Source: an uncultured Pelagibacteraceae bacterium (GTDB lineage: Bacteria > Pseudomonadota > Alphaproteobacteria > Pelagibacterales > Pelagibacteraceae). Taken from it: a stretch of 64,000 bases of DNA. The notes beneath the pieces were generated by a model that ran no database searches, had not been told where the DNA came from, and worked only from the letters and a program-made list of their open reading frames with translations. Position 1 is the first letter of the stretch. The number at the start of each line of letters is the position of its first letter. Location of the stretch: the NCBI GenBank assembly GCA_902605035.1, contig CACLBB010000006.1:1-64000 (forward strand), in the 5' to 3' direction. Both the position numbers and the translations under genes were made by a program. Positions 16,905 through 26,638 of the stretch are shown piece by piece.

Positions 16905-18200
16905 ATGATTGAAAGATATTCAAGAAAAGATTTAAAAGCTATTTGGGAAGATTATAACAAATACTCAATATGGTTAGATATTGAACTTGCTGCTGCAGAA
17001 GGAATGGAAAAATTTAAGATTATTCCAAAAGGTACTGTTAAAAAAATAAAACCTAGAGCAAAGATAAAAGTCAAAAGAATTTTAGATATTGAAAAAAAAG
17101 TTAAACATGATGTGATTGCATTTTTAACTTCAATTAGTGAAAAGGCTGGAAAAGAATCTAGATTTTTACATAAAGGGATGACATCATCTGATGTGTTAGA
17201 CACTTGCTTCAATATACAACTTAAACAATCTGGTTTAATTCTCCTAAAAGATATTGATCAACTACTAAAGTCTATTAAAAAACAAGCAATCAAACATAAG
17301 TACACCTTATGTATTGGTCGAAGTCATGGAATACATGCTGAGCCAATAACTTTTGGTTTTAAAATCTTAACATTTTATCAAGAATTTTTAAGAAACAAGA
17401 AAAGATTAAAAAACGCTATTGAGGAAATATCTACTTGTGCAATTTCAGGTGCGGTTGGTACTTTTGCTAATATTGATCCAAGGGTTGAAAACTATGTTGC
17501 AAAAAAACTAAAATTGAAAGTTGAACCAATTTCAACTCAAGTAATACCTAGAGATAGACATGCACTTTTTTTTTCTACACTAGGAATAATCGCCAGTTCA
17601 ATAGAGAGATTTGCAGTTGAAATAAGACACTTACAAAGAACAGAAGTTTTAGAAGTTGAAGAATTTTTTGGGAAAAAACAAAAAGGTTCCTCAGCTATGC
17701 CTCATAAAAAAAATCCAATATTAAGTGAAAATTTAACAGGATTAGCTAGGCTTATAAGATCTAGTGTGATACCTGCTTTAGAAAATGTAGCCCTGTGGCA
17801 TGAAAGAGACATTTCTCATTCTGCGGTTGAAAGAAATATAGGTCCTGATGCAACGATTGCTTTAGATTTTGCTTTAGATAGATTGGATAATATAATTAAA
17901 AATTTGAATGTTTATCCTAAAAATATGTTGAAAAACTTAAATTTAACAAGTGGTATATTCTTTTCTCAAAGGGTTTTATTAGAACTAACTAACGTTGGTT
18001 TTACACGTGAAGACGCCTACAAAATTGTTCAAAAAAATGCGATGAAAACATGGAGCAATAATTCCTCTTTTTATAAAAACATTATTTCAGATCAAAAAAT
18101 AATAAACAAAATACCTGTTAATAAACTTAAAAAATTATTTAATTTTAGTTATCATACTAAAAAAATTAATATAATTTTCAGAAGAAATTTAAAAAAATAA
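16905..18200 (+). CDS. purB: Adenylosuccinate lyase
   Basis: A 431-residue enzyme of the fumarase/aspartase superfamily. It cleaves SAICAR in the purine pathway and adenylosuccinate in AMP synthesis. It starts with the usual RYSRKDLKAIWEDYNKYSIWLDIE. HKGMTSSDVLDTC and GRSHGIHAEPITFG carry substrate-binding residues, and the signature loop is GSSAMPHKKNPI with its catalytic serine. It opens a purine run (purB, purC, purS, purQ, purL), with 7 nt to purC. Short bacterial form, no anomalies. Confidence 0.96.
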   Translation: MIERYSRKDLKAIWEDYNKYSIWLDIELAAAEGMEKFKIIPKGTVKKIKPRAKIKVKRILDIEKKVKHDVIAFLTSISEKAGKESRFLHKGMTSSDVLDTCFNIQLKQSGLILLKDIDQLLKSIKKQAIKHKYTLCIGRSHGIHAEPITFGFKILTFYQEFLRNKKRLKNAIEEISTCAISGAVGTFANIDPRVENYVAKKLKLKVEPISTQVIPRDRHALFFSTLGIIASSIERFAVEIRHLQRTEVLEVEEFFGKKQKGSSAMPHKKNPILSENLTGLARLIRSSVIPALENVALWHERDISHSAVERNIGPDATIALDFALDRLDNIIKNLNVYPKNMLKNLNLTSGIFFSQRVLLELTNVGFTREDAYKIVQKNAMKTWSNNSSFYKNIISDQKIINKIPVNKLKKLFNFSYHTKKINIIFRRNLKK

Positions 18201-18207
18201 ATCATTT

Positions 18208-18999
18208 ATGAATAAAGGCAATAAGTTATACGAAGGCAAAGCCAAAATTATCTATGAAACAAAAGATAAAAATTTGGTAATTCAACATTTTAAAGATGAT
18301 GCAACCGCATTTAATAATTTAAAAAAAGCCAAAGTAGAAGGTAAAGGTGTTTTAAACAACAGAATATCAGAATATATACTTACTAATTTAGCTCAGTGCG
18401 GAATAAAGAATCATTTAATAAAAAGACTTAACATGAGAGAGCAATTAATAAGAAAAGCAGAAATTTTTCCAATTGAATTTATAGTAAGGAATATCGCTAC
18501 AGGATCATTAACAAAACGATTAGGTATCCCTGAAGGAACCGTTCTGGATAAACCCCTGTTAGAATATTGTTATAAAAAAGATGAACTTCAAGATCCAATA
18601 ATTTCAAAAGATCATATCTACTCATTTGGTTGGGCAACAAATGAAGAAATTCGAGAGATAGATAGAATTACTTTAAGAATTAATGATATCTTATCAGGTA
18701 TGTTCAGAGGCATTGGAATAAAATTAGTGGACTTCAAATTAGAGTATGGAAAAGCATGGGATAATGAGACTGAAAAAAAAGAAATTATACTCGCTGACGA
18801 GATAAGTCCTGATACATGCCGATTGTGGGATGTAAAAACAGAAAAAAAACTTGATAAAGATAGATTTAGAAAAGATTTAGGAAATATAATCCAAGGTTAT
18901 CAGGAAGTGGCAAGAAGACTTGGAATAATGCCAGAAGAAACTAACATCAGTGAAGTTAATTTCGGAAAAGCAACATCAATTAAATTCAAAAAAAAATAA
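18208..18999 (+). CDS. purC: SAICAR synthase
   Basis: This 263-residue enzyme joins aspartate to CAIR in an ATP-dependent step of purine synthesis. Its N-terminus LYEGKAKIIYET is the family opening. Also visible are IEFIVRNIATGSLTKRLG, the signature LVDFKLEYGK, and ILADEISPDTCRLWD. The gene ends one base before the TTG start proposed for purS, so the two are tightly coupled. Confidence 0.96.
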   Translation: MNKGNKLYEGKAKIIYETKDKNLVIQHFKDDATAFNNLKKAKVEGKGVLNNRISEYILTNLAQCGIKNHLIKRLNMREQLIRKAEIFPIEFIVRNIATGSLTKRLGIPEGTVLDKPLLEYCYKKDELQDPIISKDHIYSFGWATNEEIREIDRITLRINDILSGMFRGIGIKLVDFKLEYGKAWDNETEKKEIILADEISPDTCRLWDVKTEKKLDKDRFRKDLGNIIQGYQEVARRLGIMPEETNISEVNFGKATSIKFKKK

Positions 19000-19000
19000 C

Positions 19001-19240
19001 TTGAAATTTTCCGTCACAGTTACGCTTAAAAAAGATGTATTAGACCCACAAGGAAAAGTTGTTCAAAATACCTTAAAAAATTTAGGTATGAGTAATTTAA
19101 AAAGTGTCAGACAAGGAAAATATTTTGAAATAGAGATTGATAATAATGATCTAGCTGCCGCTACGGAGAGTGTTGATAAAATGTGTAAAAAGCTATTGGC
19201 AAATATGATTATAGAAGATTATAAAGTAAATAAAATTTAA
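19001..19240 (+). CDS. purS: FGAM synthase subunit PurS
   Basis: The small PurS subunit bridges PurQ and PurL in three-part FGAM synthase. The ORF track starts at an ATG inside purC, but the conserved beginning is KFSVTVTLKKDVLDPQGKVVQ. This matches a TTG at 19001, one base after the purC stop, giving 79 residues, the usual size. The following VQNTLKNLGMSNLKSVRQGKYFEIEI is typical. It overlaps the purQ start by one base. Confidence 0.9.
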   Translation: MKFSVTVTLKKDVLDPQGKVVQNTLKNLGMSNLKSVRQGKYFEIEIDNNDLAAATESVDKMCKKLLANMIIEDYKVNKI

Positions 19241-19917
19241 TGAATTCATCTGTAATAGTTTTCCCAGGCTCAAATTGTGATAGAGATGTTGCAGTTGCAC
19301 TTGAAAAGCTTCAGTTTAAGAATCAGATGGTATGGCATAAAGAAACAAAACTGCCAAAGTCTGATTTAATTGTTATACCGGGAGGCTTTTCTTATGGTGA
19401 CTACTTAAGATCAGGAGCTATAGCTGGAAAGTCACTTATAGTTAGTGAGGTAATTAAAGCTGCTGATAGTGGCCGTTTAGTTTTAGGTATCTGCAATGGT
19501 TTTCAGGTTTTAACTGAAACTGGTTTATTAAAGGGGGCGCTTTTAAGAAATAATAATCTTAAATTTATAAATCGAGATATAAATATTAAAGTCTTAAATA
19601 ATAATAGTAAATTTTCAGGAAATTACAAAAAAAACCAGATTTTGAAAATGAATATAGCTCATAATGAGGGTAACTATTTTACTAACCAGGAACACTTGAA
19701 AGAACTTATTGATGAAAATTTAATTGCCTTTAAATATTGTAGTAAAGATGGTGACGTAAATGAAGATTCAAATCCCAACGGTTCATTACAAAATATTGCA
19801 GGAATATTTAATTCAAAAAAGAATATTTTAGGAATGATGCCTCATCCAGAAAGAATGATTGATAATTTGATTTCTAACACTGACGGTATCAATCTTTTTA
19901 CAAGTTTACTTAAATAA
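19240..19917 (+). CDS. purQ: FGAM synthase glutaminase subunit PurQ
   Basis: A 225-residue class I glutamine amidotransferase that feeds ammonia to PurL. It begins [15 protein letters not shown]; the nucleophile cysteine is in [10 protein letters not shown] and the catalytic His-Glu pair in [25 protein letters not shown] is also characteristic. It lies between purS and purL with almost no spacing. Confidence 0.96.
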   Translation: MNSSVIVFPGSNCDRDVAVALEKLQFKNQMVWHKETKLPKSDLIVIPGGFSYGDYLRSGAIAGKSLIVSEVIKAADSGRLVLGICNGFQVLTETGLLKGALLRNNNLKFINRDINIKVLNNNSKFSGNYKKNQILKMNIAHNEGNYFTNQEHLKELIDENLIAFKYCSKDGDVNEDSNPNGSLQNIAGIFNSKKNILGMMPHPERMIDNLISNTDGINLFTSLLK

Positions 19918-19921
19918 GAAG

Positions 19922-22117
19922 ATGAAAATAACTAAACAAGTAGTGGAAAAACACGGACTTAACCCTGAAGAATTTTCTACTATAAAAAAACTTTTGAAGA
20001 GAGAGCCTAATTTATTAGAACTCGGAATATTTTCTGCAATGTGGAATGAGCATTGTTCTTATAAATCTTCACGAAAACATTTAAAAAATCTACCTACAAG
20101 AGGAAAACAAGTTATTCAAGGGCCTGGAGAAAATGCTGGAGTAGTTGATATTGGTGACAATGACGCAATAGTTTTTAAGATAGAAAGTCATAACCATCCT
20201 TCTTACATTGAGCCGTATCAAGGTGCTGCAACAGGTGTAGGAGGTATTCTAAGAGACGTTTTTACAATGGGTGCAAGACCAATTGCATTGTTGAATTCAA
20301 TACATTTTGGTTCACCAGAACATTTTAAAACAAAAAATTTATTAAATGGAGTTGTCTCTGGAATAGGAGGTTATGGAAATTGTATCGGAATACCTACAGT
20401 TGCAGGAGAAACAAAATTTAATAGTACCTATAATGAGAATATTTTAGTTAATGCCATGGCAATAGGTCATGCAAAAAAGGACAAAATTTTTTACTCAAAA
20501 GCCAAAGGTTTAAATAAGTCAGTAGTTTACGTAGGCTCGAAAACAGGCCGTGATGGAATACATGGGGCGTCTATGGCTTCAGCAGAATTTGACGAAAATA
20601 CTGATGAAAAGAAACCAACTGTTCAAGTAGGTGATCCATTCACTGAAAAATTATTAATGGAAGCATGTTTAGAGCTTATGAAAGATAATTCTATAATATC
20701 AATTCAAGACATGGGTGCAGCCGGACTTACTTCTTCAAGTGTTGAGATGGCCTCTAAAGGAGAATTGGGAATAGAGCTTAATTTAGAAATGGTACCTTGT
20801 AGAGAAGATAAGATGACACCTTACGAGATGATGCTATCTGAAAGTCAGGAAAGAATGTTAATAATTCTTGAGGAAGGCAAAGAGAAAAATGCAAAAAAAA
20901 TCTTTGATAAATGGGATCTTGATTTTGTTATAATCGGAAAAACGACCGATACGAATAAGTTGGTATTAAAATTTAATAATATTATTGAAGGCGATATCCC
21001 TATTAGTGCTTTAGCATCAAAAGCACCAATATATGATAGGAAATGGATTAAAAAGAAATTACCTAAAAAAAAGGTAGATTTAAAGAAGCTTAAAAAAATA
21101 AAATTTGAGGATGCATTATTAAAAATTTTATCGTCTGCTAATCATTCTAATAAAAGTTGGATTACTGAACAATATGATCAAATGGTTATGTGTGATACGG
21201 TGAAAAAGTCAGGAGCGGATGCAGCGATAATAAGAATTCATAATAAAGATAAAGCAATAGCAACTTCTGTGGATTCTTCTGCAAACTATTGCAAAGCTTA
21301 TCCTTTTTCAGGAGGTAAACAAATTGTATGTGAAAACTGGAGAAATTTAATTTCAGTCGGAGCCAAACCCATTGCAGTGACTAATTGTTTGAATTTTGGT
21401 AATCCTGAAAATCCTGAGGTCATGGGTGAGTTTGCTGAATGTATACAGGGTATTAAAGAGTCCTGTGAGTTTTTAAATTTTCCAGTAGTTTCAGGTAATG
21501 TATCTTTTTATAATGGAACAAATAAAAAAAATATAAATCCTACACCTGTTATCGGTGGTATTGGCTTAATAAACAAATTAATCGAACCAATTGATCACCA
21601 ATTTAAAAATGACAAAAGTGTAATTATTTTAATAGGAAAAACATTTGGACACTTAGAACAAAGTGTATTCCTTGAGGAGATTTATGACAATAAAGAAGGG
21701 CTTCCTCCTGAGGTGAATTTAACTAATGAAAAAAATAATGGAGAATGTGTCCTTGAACTAATAAATAATAGTTTAGTTAAATCTATACATGATATTTCTA
21801 GTGGTGGTTTAGCTGTTGCTTTAGCTGAAATGGCTATGGGTACAGATTATGGAGTAAAAATCAATAAACCAAAAAATTTGACAAACTTGTTTAAGTATTT
21901 TTTTGGCGAAGATCAAAGTAGATACATACTTGAAATAGAAAAAAATAAATTAGAAAAAGTAGAGAAAATTTTGAAAAAAAACAACATATTTTACGAAAAT
22001 ATTGGAACCACGCAAAAAAAATATTTTGAAATTCAAGGTGAATTCAAGAGTGACATCAAAGAGCTATATAAAATCAATAATCAATGGTACAATAATTTTA
22101 ATGGCTTTACCTATTGA
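19922..22117 (+). CDS. purL: FGAM synthase large subunit PurL (small-type)
   Basis: A 731-residue ATP-dependent synthetase of the short PurL type that needs separate PurS and PurQ. Landmarks are [82 protein letters not shown] and [16 protein letters not shown]. It ends within bolA by 17 nt, a longer overlap than the others in this run. Catalytic regions are intact. Confidence 0.96.
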   Translation: MKITKQVVEKHGLNPEEFSTIKKLLKREPNLLELGIFSAMWNEHCSYKSSRKHLKNLPTRGKQVIQGPGENAGVVDIGDNDAIVFKIESHNHPSYIEPYQGAATGVGGILRDVFTMGARPIALLNSIHFGSPEHFKTKNLLNGVVSGIGGYGNCIGIPTVAGETKFNSTYNENILVNAMAIGHAKKDKIFYSKAKGLNKSVVYVGSKTGRDGIHGASMASAEFDENTDEKKPTVQVGDPFTEKLLMEACLELMKDNSIISIQDMGAAGLTSSSVEMASKGELGIELNLEMVPCREDKMTPYEMMLSESQERMLIILEEGKEKNAKKIFDKWDLDFVIIGKTTDTNKLVLKFNNIIEGDIPISALASKAPIYDRKWIKKKLPKKKVDLKKLKKIKFEDALLKILSSANHSNKSWITEQYDQMVMCDTVKKSGADAAIIRIHNKDKAIATSVDSSANYCKAYPFSGGKQIVCENWRNLISVGAKPIAVTNCLNFGNPENPEVMGEFAECIQGIKESCEFLNFPVVSGNVSFYNGTNKKNINPTPVIGGIGLINKLIEPIDHQFKNDKSVIILIGKTFGHLEQSVFLEEIYDNKEGLPPEVNLTNEKNNGECVLELINNSLVKSIHDISSGGLAVALAEMAMGTDYGVKINKPKNLTNLFKYFFGEDQSRYILEIEKNKLEKVEKILKKNNIFYENIGTTQKKYFEIQGEFKSDIKELYKINNQWYNNFNGFTY

Positions 22118-22331
22118 AGAAATAAAAAAACTTATAACATCATCAATCCCTGATGCATCGATAGAAATAAAAGATCTCATGGGTGACAATAATCACTATT
22201 CTGCTATTATAGTATCTAAACAGTTTAAGGGTTTGAGTAAAATTGAACAACATAAGTTAGTTTATAAGTCTCTTAAAGGAAAAATGGGGAATGAGTTACA
22301 TGCTTTATCAATTACTACAAAGGAAAAATAA
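22101..22331 (+). CDS. bolA: BolA family protein
   Basis: A 76-residue BolA-like protein. The ATG at 22101 ([15 protein letters not shown]) is chosen over the track start at 22002, which lies deep in pur[28 protein letters not shown] covers the conserved H-x(n)-V/I-S and L-x-R/E-H-x-L-V-Y core, and ELHALSITT is the usual ending. BolA proteins pair with monothiol glutaredoxins to bind iron-sulphur clusters, and the next gene is exactly such a glutaredoxin, overlapping by one base. Confidence 0.9.
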   Translation: MALPIEEIKKLITSSIPDASIEIKDLMGDNNHYSAIIVSKQFKGLSKIEQHKLVYKSLKGKMGNELHALSITTKEK

Positions 22332-22648
22332 TGGAAATAAAAGAAAAAATTGAAAATTTAATAAAAAGTAACGACATATGTTTGTTCATGAAAGGAACTC
22401 CTGACTCTCCTCAGTGTGGTTTTTCAATGGCGGTATCTAATGTTCTCAAACATCTCAATGTAAATTTTAATGGCGTTAATGTCTTAGAGGATGAAAATTT
22501 AAGACAAGGAATAAAAGACTTCAGTGATTGGCCAACAATTCCTCAACTTTATGTCAAAGGAGAATTTATAGGTGGTTGCGATATTGTTAAGGAAATGTTT
22601 GAAAAAGGTGAATTAAAAGCACTTTTAGAAGATAAAAAACTTATTTAA
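22331..22648 (+). CDS. grxD: Monothiol glutaredoxin (Grx4 type)
   Basis: A 105-residue CGFS glutaredoxin that carries or delivers [2Fe-2S] clusters. The active site reads [17 protein letters not shown], followed by [20 protein letters not shown], the glutathione-binding TVP-like and GG regions. Coupled to bolA by a one-base overlap, and together they likely form the BolA-Grx iron-sulphur handling pair. Only the downstream small membrane protein gene is directly adjacent. Confidence 0.94.
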   Translation: MEIKEKIENLIKSNDICLFMKGTPDSPQCGFSMAVSNVLKHLNVNFNGVNVLEDENLRQGIKDFSDWPTIPQLYVKGEFIGGCDIVKEMFEKGELKALLEDKKLI

Positions 22649-22912
22649 ATGCGAAACTACATATATAAAACTTTGATTGCTGTAGTTGCATTGATTGTAG
22701 TATTCGAGTTCACCATTGGTAAAACCATTAATAAAATAAATCAAAAAACTGAAATATTGTTTACTAAAGAAGGAAGAAAAGACATGGTAAATTCTATTAA
22801 GATTGAAATGGAAAAAGCAATCAAACAAGAAAACTATTTAGATGAAGAAGAAAGAAGATTAATCAATCAATTTATTTCAAAAATAAAAAGTGAGCTCAAC
22901 TCTGCTAAATGA
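22649..22912 (+). CDS. Small membrane-anchored hypothetical protein
   Basis: An 87-residue protein I do not recognise. An N-terminal hydrophobic helix (residues about 6-24, TLIAVVALIVVFEFTIG) is followed by a charged, probably helical tail (KEGRKDMVNSIKIEMEKAIKQENYLDEEERRLINQFISKI) that could form a coiled coil. It begins at the base after the grxD stop and overlaps the FkbM gene start by four bases, so it is likely translated as part of the operon. No function is assigned. Confidence 0.7.
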   Translation: MRNYIYKTLIAVVALIVVFEFTIGKTINKINQKTEILFTKEGRKDMVNSIKIEMEKAIKQENYLDEEERRLINQFISKIKSELNSAK

Positions 22913-23598
22913 GCGATATACTTAATAGAGTATACAAAAAAACAAAAATCATCCACAATATTTATCTTAAACACAAACTTTTAATAAAAAGAAAAAGTTA
23001 TTCAATGGAAGGTGAAGATTTAGAGGTTTTAAAATTATCAAAAAACATAAATAATGGTTTTTATGTTGACGTTGGTTGTTATCACCCTACCCATTTAAAT
23101 AACACTTATCTGCTATACAAAAAAAATTGGACAGGAATAAATATAGATTTAAGTGAGTTCTCGATTGATTTATTTAATTTTGTTAGACCCAAAGATATAA
23201 ATATCAATTGTGCGATATCGGAAGTTGAGGGAGAGATTATATACTACCATCAAAAAAAATTTAGTCAGCTTACAACTATAATTAAAGAAGAGGCTCTAAA
23301 AAGAATGCAAGGTTTAATAAAAGAAAAAAAAATATGGTCACAAAAATTAACAACTGTAATAGATAAAAGTAAGTTTAATAAACGAAAAATAGATTTTTTA
23401 AATATAGATGTTGAAGGAGCAGATTTTGATGTTCTAAAGTCTCTCGATTTTAAAACTTATCGGCCAAGAATTATATGTGTAGAAATTATAGATGAAATAG
23501 TAGATCACTCGGGTATTTACAATTTTTTAAAAGATTTGAATTACAATAAAAAATGGTCAAGCAAATTTAATCATATATTTATTGATAATTTAATTTAA
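22909..23598 (+). CDS. FkbM family SAM-dependent methyltransferase
   Basis: A 229-residue protein with the FkbM-family pattern: EGEDLEVLKLSKNINNGFYVDVGCYHPTHLNNTYLLYKKNWTGINIDLS, where GFYVDVGCYHP is SAM motif I, and later IDFLNIDVEGADFDVLKSLDF. These enzymes usually O-methylate sugars or other secondary metabolites. It overlaps the small membrane protein by ATGA and ends six bases from the end of the frameshifted glycosyltransferase on the other strand. A surface-sugar role is inferred from that neighbour only. Confidence 0.85.
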   Translation: MSDILNRVYKKTKIIHNIYLKHKLLIKRKSYSMEGEDLEVLKLSKNINNGFYVDVGCYHPTHLNNTYLLYKKNWTGINIDLSEFSIDLFNFVRPKDININCAISEVEGEIIYYHQKKFSQLTTIIKEEALKRMQGLIKEKKIWSQKLTTVIDKSKFNKRKIDFLNIDVEGADFDVLKSLDFKTYRPRIICVEIIDEIVDHSGIYNFLKDLNYNKKWSSKFNHIFIDNLI

Positions 23599-23603
23599 AA
23601 TAT

Positions 23604-25203
23604 TTACTTGTCGCAACGTAAAAGTTTTCCTGTAGTAAATTTTTTTTTATGGAAGAGAAGTTTAAAACTAGTTTCATAAATTTTTTTACATTTAAAGGAC
23701 TTTCCTTTTTTCAAATTTCTAACATGTTGAACGGCTAAAAAAGGACGTTGATAATCTGTATCAATTTTTTGCCAAGTATCAAAACAGGTAAATTTTTTGT
23801 TAGTAAGATAAGGCTTTAAAGTATGCATAGGATTTACCAGAATACATAGGTTATTGTTTTCTAAAGTTGAAACATGAGTTGCTATTTCTTTACCACTTAT
23901 ACCTTGATACTCTAATTCAAATTTCTTAGTTAAATCAATTGCACGAGAAGGTAAGTTAAACCAGACATATTGATAAGGATGAATTCTAATATTTTCAAAA
24001 ATAAATAAACCTATCATAATAGATCCTGCTATATAAAAAGTTTTTTTTTGAGAATACAAAAAAAGAAATCGAACCGATTATAAAATACATTGGAATTAAG
24101 AACATAACTTGTCTTAACTCATCATATAAATGAACTTTGCGAAGTATTAGAATTAAAGGGATTAATATAGATGTAATTAATATAGTTCCAAAAAAAATAT
24201 TTTTTTTTGTATTTATGAAAATTTTTTTTTCTGTAAATGGCAGTAACAATATTCCAAAAATTATTATTAAAGGTAGTTTAACAGATAACCAAATAGGTAT
24301 ATACGTGGGTGGTAAATTTTTAGGGTGCATACATGATCCCAGTGTATTTGTACAAACATCATTAAAATATTTTGACATCTGCTCTATAGCAGAAAAAAAC
24401 AATAAAGGGTTAGACCAAAATGGTGGATAAAAAAGAAAAATAAATAGTAATAAAAATATAAAAAAAATTGCAATTGATGAGTAAAATTTTTTTATGAATG
24501 TTGTAAATGATATTCTTTGGGAAAGTATAAAAATTAAGAATGTAATTAAGTATTGGATAAAAATTAATATTCCTGCAATACGTATTGATATTAAATAAGC
24601 TGTGATTAACGAAAAAACTAAAGTATTTATATTCTTAATATTTTTTTTTTCTAAAATTTTTTCAAAAAAATTAAAACTTACGAGTGTACATAATACCCAG
24701 ACAGACATGAATGGCACATCCTTAGGACTAAATAAAGATTGACCAAACAAATATGGATATAGTAGATACAAAATTACAGTAAAAGAGCTAAAAATTTTAT
24801 CATTAATTATTTTCATTAAAATTAGGTAAAGAAAAATTCCCGATAGAAAGAAAAATAAAAAAACTACAAGATGTTTAGCAGTTAAATGCGCTCCATAATC
24901 ATTTATTGATGGATTGTTGATAGGAAGTTTTGTTATTAGAAACTGTATTGGTTGAGAAACTATTTGAAAACCAACACCGTAGCCCAAATAATTTATCTCA
25001 TATTTTTTTTCTAAACTTGAGTCGTAGTTTTCATTAAATAACAAATAATTTGTCAAATTTTTAGTTAATTTGACATGAAATCTCCAATTTTTTTCTTCAT
25101 GATATTCATCAAATGAAATTCCAGTATTTAATGAAGCAAAGCATCCAACAACTAAATAAAAGGTAAGAAATATTGAGAAAAATTTTTTTTTAAGTATCTT
25201 CAT
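23604..25203 (-). pseudogene. GT39-like membrane glycosyltransferase, broken by a +1 frameshift
   Basis: Two track ORFs (23995-25203 and 23604-24059) read as one protein. The first carries a multi-helix membrane protein of the ArnT/protein-mannosyltransferase (GT39) type: SLNTGISFDEYHEE near the start, and YPYLFGQSLFSPKDVPFMSVW. It ends in an atypical tail after FFVFSKKNF. The second ORF continues in the next frame with GLFIFENIRIHPYQYVWFNLPSRAIDL, a natural continuation. The break sits at a run of nine A (T9 at 24041-24049 on the plus strand); eight would keep the frame. It is a homopolymer indel, real or from sequencing, or a slippage site. Intact it would transfer a sugar from a lipid-linked donor at the inner membrane. 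Confidence 0.75.
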
Positions 25204-25250
25204 CTTTTAAGAAAGATAATAAAGAATTGTATTATAATTTAAAGATAATT

Positions 25251-25868
25251 TTATCTTGAATAATATTCTATAACTAAATTAGGTTCCATAATTACCGGAT
25301 AAGGAACTTCTGAAAACTTTGGTATTCTAACCAATTTAGCAGTTTTATTTTTATCATCTAGTTGAATATATTCGGGAACGTCTCTCTCTTTACTTTGAAG
25401 AGCGCCATCAATAACAGTTAATTTTTTTGATTTTTCTCTTACTTCAATTAAGTCTGTATCTTTTACCAAATAACTTGAGATATTTACCCTCTTTTTGTTA
25501 ACACGAATATGGCCGTGATTTATCATCTGCCTTGCAGAAAAAACTGTGGTCGCAAACTTGGCTCTGTAAATTACTGTATCCAGTCTTCTTTCTAATAAAG
25601 CTATTAAATTTTCTGTTGTATCCCCTTTTTTTGATAATGCTTTTCTATAAATATTTCTGAATTGTCTTTCATTAATATTTCCATAATAAGCTTTTAATTT
25701 TTGTTTAGCTTGAAGTTGAGTGCCATAATCGGTTGGTTTGCCTTTTTTATTTTGACCATGTTGACCTGGAGGATATGCTCTAGAATTGAATGGGCTTTTT
25801 GGTCTTCCCCAAAGATTGGCTTTTAACCTTCGATCTACCTTATGTTTTGATTTAAGTCTTTTTGTCAT
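25251..25868 (-). CDS. rpsD: 30S ribosomal protein S4
   Basis: A 205-residue ribosomal protein that starts small-subunit assembly. The N-terminal part ([28 protein letters not shown]) and the S4 RNA-binding domain ([39 protein letters not shown]) are complete, and the C-terminus is the usual [12 protein letters not shown]. It is the last gene in the nadE-cysS-cimA-trmJ direction, 44 bases below trmJ. I see no leader structure in that gap. Confidence 0.97.
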   Translation of the reverse strand: MTKRLKSKHKVDRRLKANLWGRPKSPFNSRAYPPGQHGQNKKGKPTDYGTQLQAKQKLKAYYGNINERQFRNIYRKALSKKGDTTENLIALLERRLDTVIYRAKFATTVFSARQMINHGHIRVNKKRVNISSYLVKDTDLIEVREKSKKLTVIDGALQSKERDVPEYIQLDDKNKTAKLVRIPKFSEVPYPVIMEPNLVIEYYSR

Positions 25869-25912
25869 ATTTAAATGATGTGTGTTTATAAGGTTTCAGA
25901 CAGAATTGTCAA

Positions 25913-26638
25913 TTATGGTGAATGTTTTTTTTTGCTTAAAGAGCTTATAATACTTGATAAAATCCTAAGTTCTTTGTCATTAGGCTCCATTCTATAAACA
26001 AGATTATTTATATTTAGTATCATACTATGCTTTTTTTCGGCTGGTATAAAAAAACCTTTTTTTTCTAATAGTTTTTGAAGATGGTCTAGTAAAGATGATA
26101 TTTTGCTTTTTGATGAGATAGAAAATTTAGAACTATTTTTTTTACTTTCTGAAAAATTTATTTGTTTAAAAATTTCATAACAAATAATAGTTAATGAGTG
26201 GGATAAATTAAGAGATTTAAAATTTTTATCTGTGGGTATTTGTAAAATATAATTACTAAAGGAAACATCTTCATTTGATAGTCCAGAAGCCTCAGGGCCA
26301 AACATCAAACCAATTTTCGCATAATCTCTTTTTTTAATTATATCTAAAAATTTTTTCATGGAGATATGTTTTTTATTTATATCTCTTCTTCTTGCGCTTA
26401 AAGAGATAACTATATTAAGGTCACTAATTGCTTCTTTTGTTTCATTGAATATTTTTGCTTTTTTAAGTATGTCTGAAGCACCTACTGAAGTTGCTTTTGC
26501 TTTAATATTGGGCCAAGATTGCTTAGGAGAAACGATATAAAGTTTTTTAAATCCAAAATTTTTTATAGACCGTGCACACGCTCCTATATTTTCACCTATT
26601 TGTGGTCTAACTAATACAAATGCAAATCTATTTTTCAT
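25913..26638 (-). CDS. trmJ: SpoU-class tRNA/rRNA 2'-O-methyltransferase (TrmJ-like)
   Basis: A 241-residue SPOUT-fold enzyme. Family motifs are RPQIGENIGACARSIKNFGF, GLMFGPEASGLSNEDVSFSNYILQIPT and SLNLSHSLTIICYEIF, the knotted SAM site. TrmJ methylates position 32 of tRNAs; the long C-terminal part with MILNINNLVYRMEPNDKE matches TrmJ-type proteins. The exact target is inferred. It overlaps cimA by 11 nt. Confidence 0.85.
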   Translation of the reverse strand: MKNRFAFVLVRPQIGENIGACARSIKNFGFKKLYIVSPKQSWPNIKAKATSVGASDILKKAKIFNETKEAISDLNIVISLSARRRDINKKHISMKKFLDIIKKRDYAKIGLMFGPEASGLSNEDVSFSNYILQIPTDKNFKSLNLSHSLTIICYEIFKQINFSESKKNSSKFSISSKSKISSLLDHLQKLLEKKGFFIPAEKKHSMILNINNLVYRMEPNDKELRILSSIISSLSKKKHSP

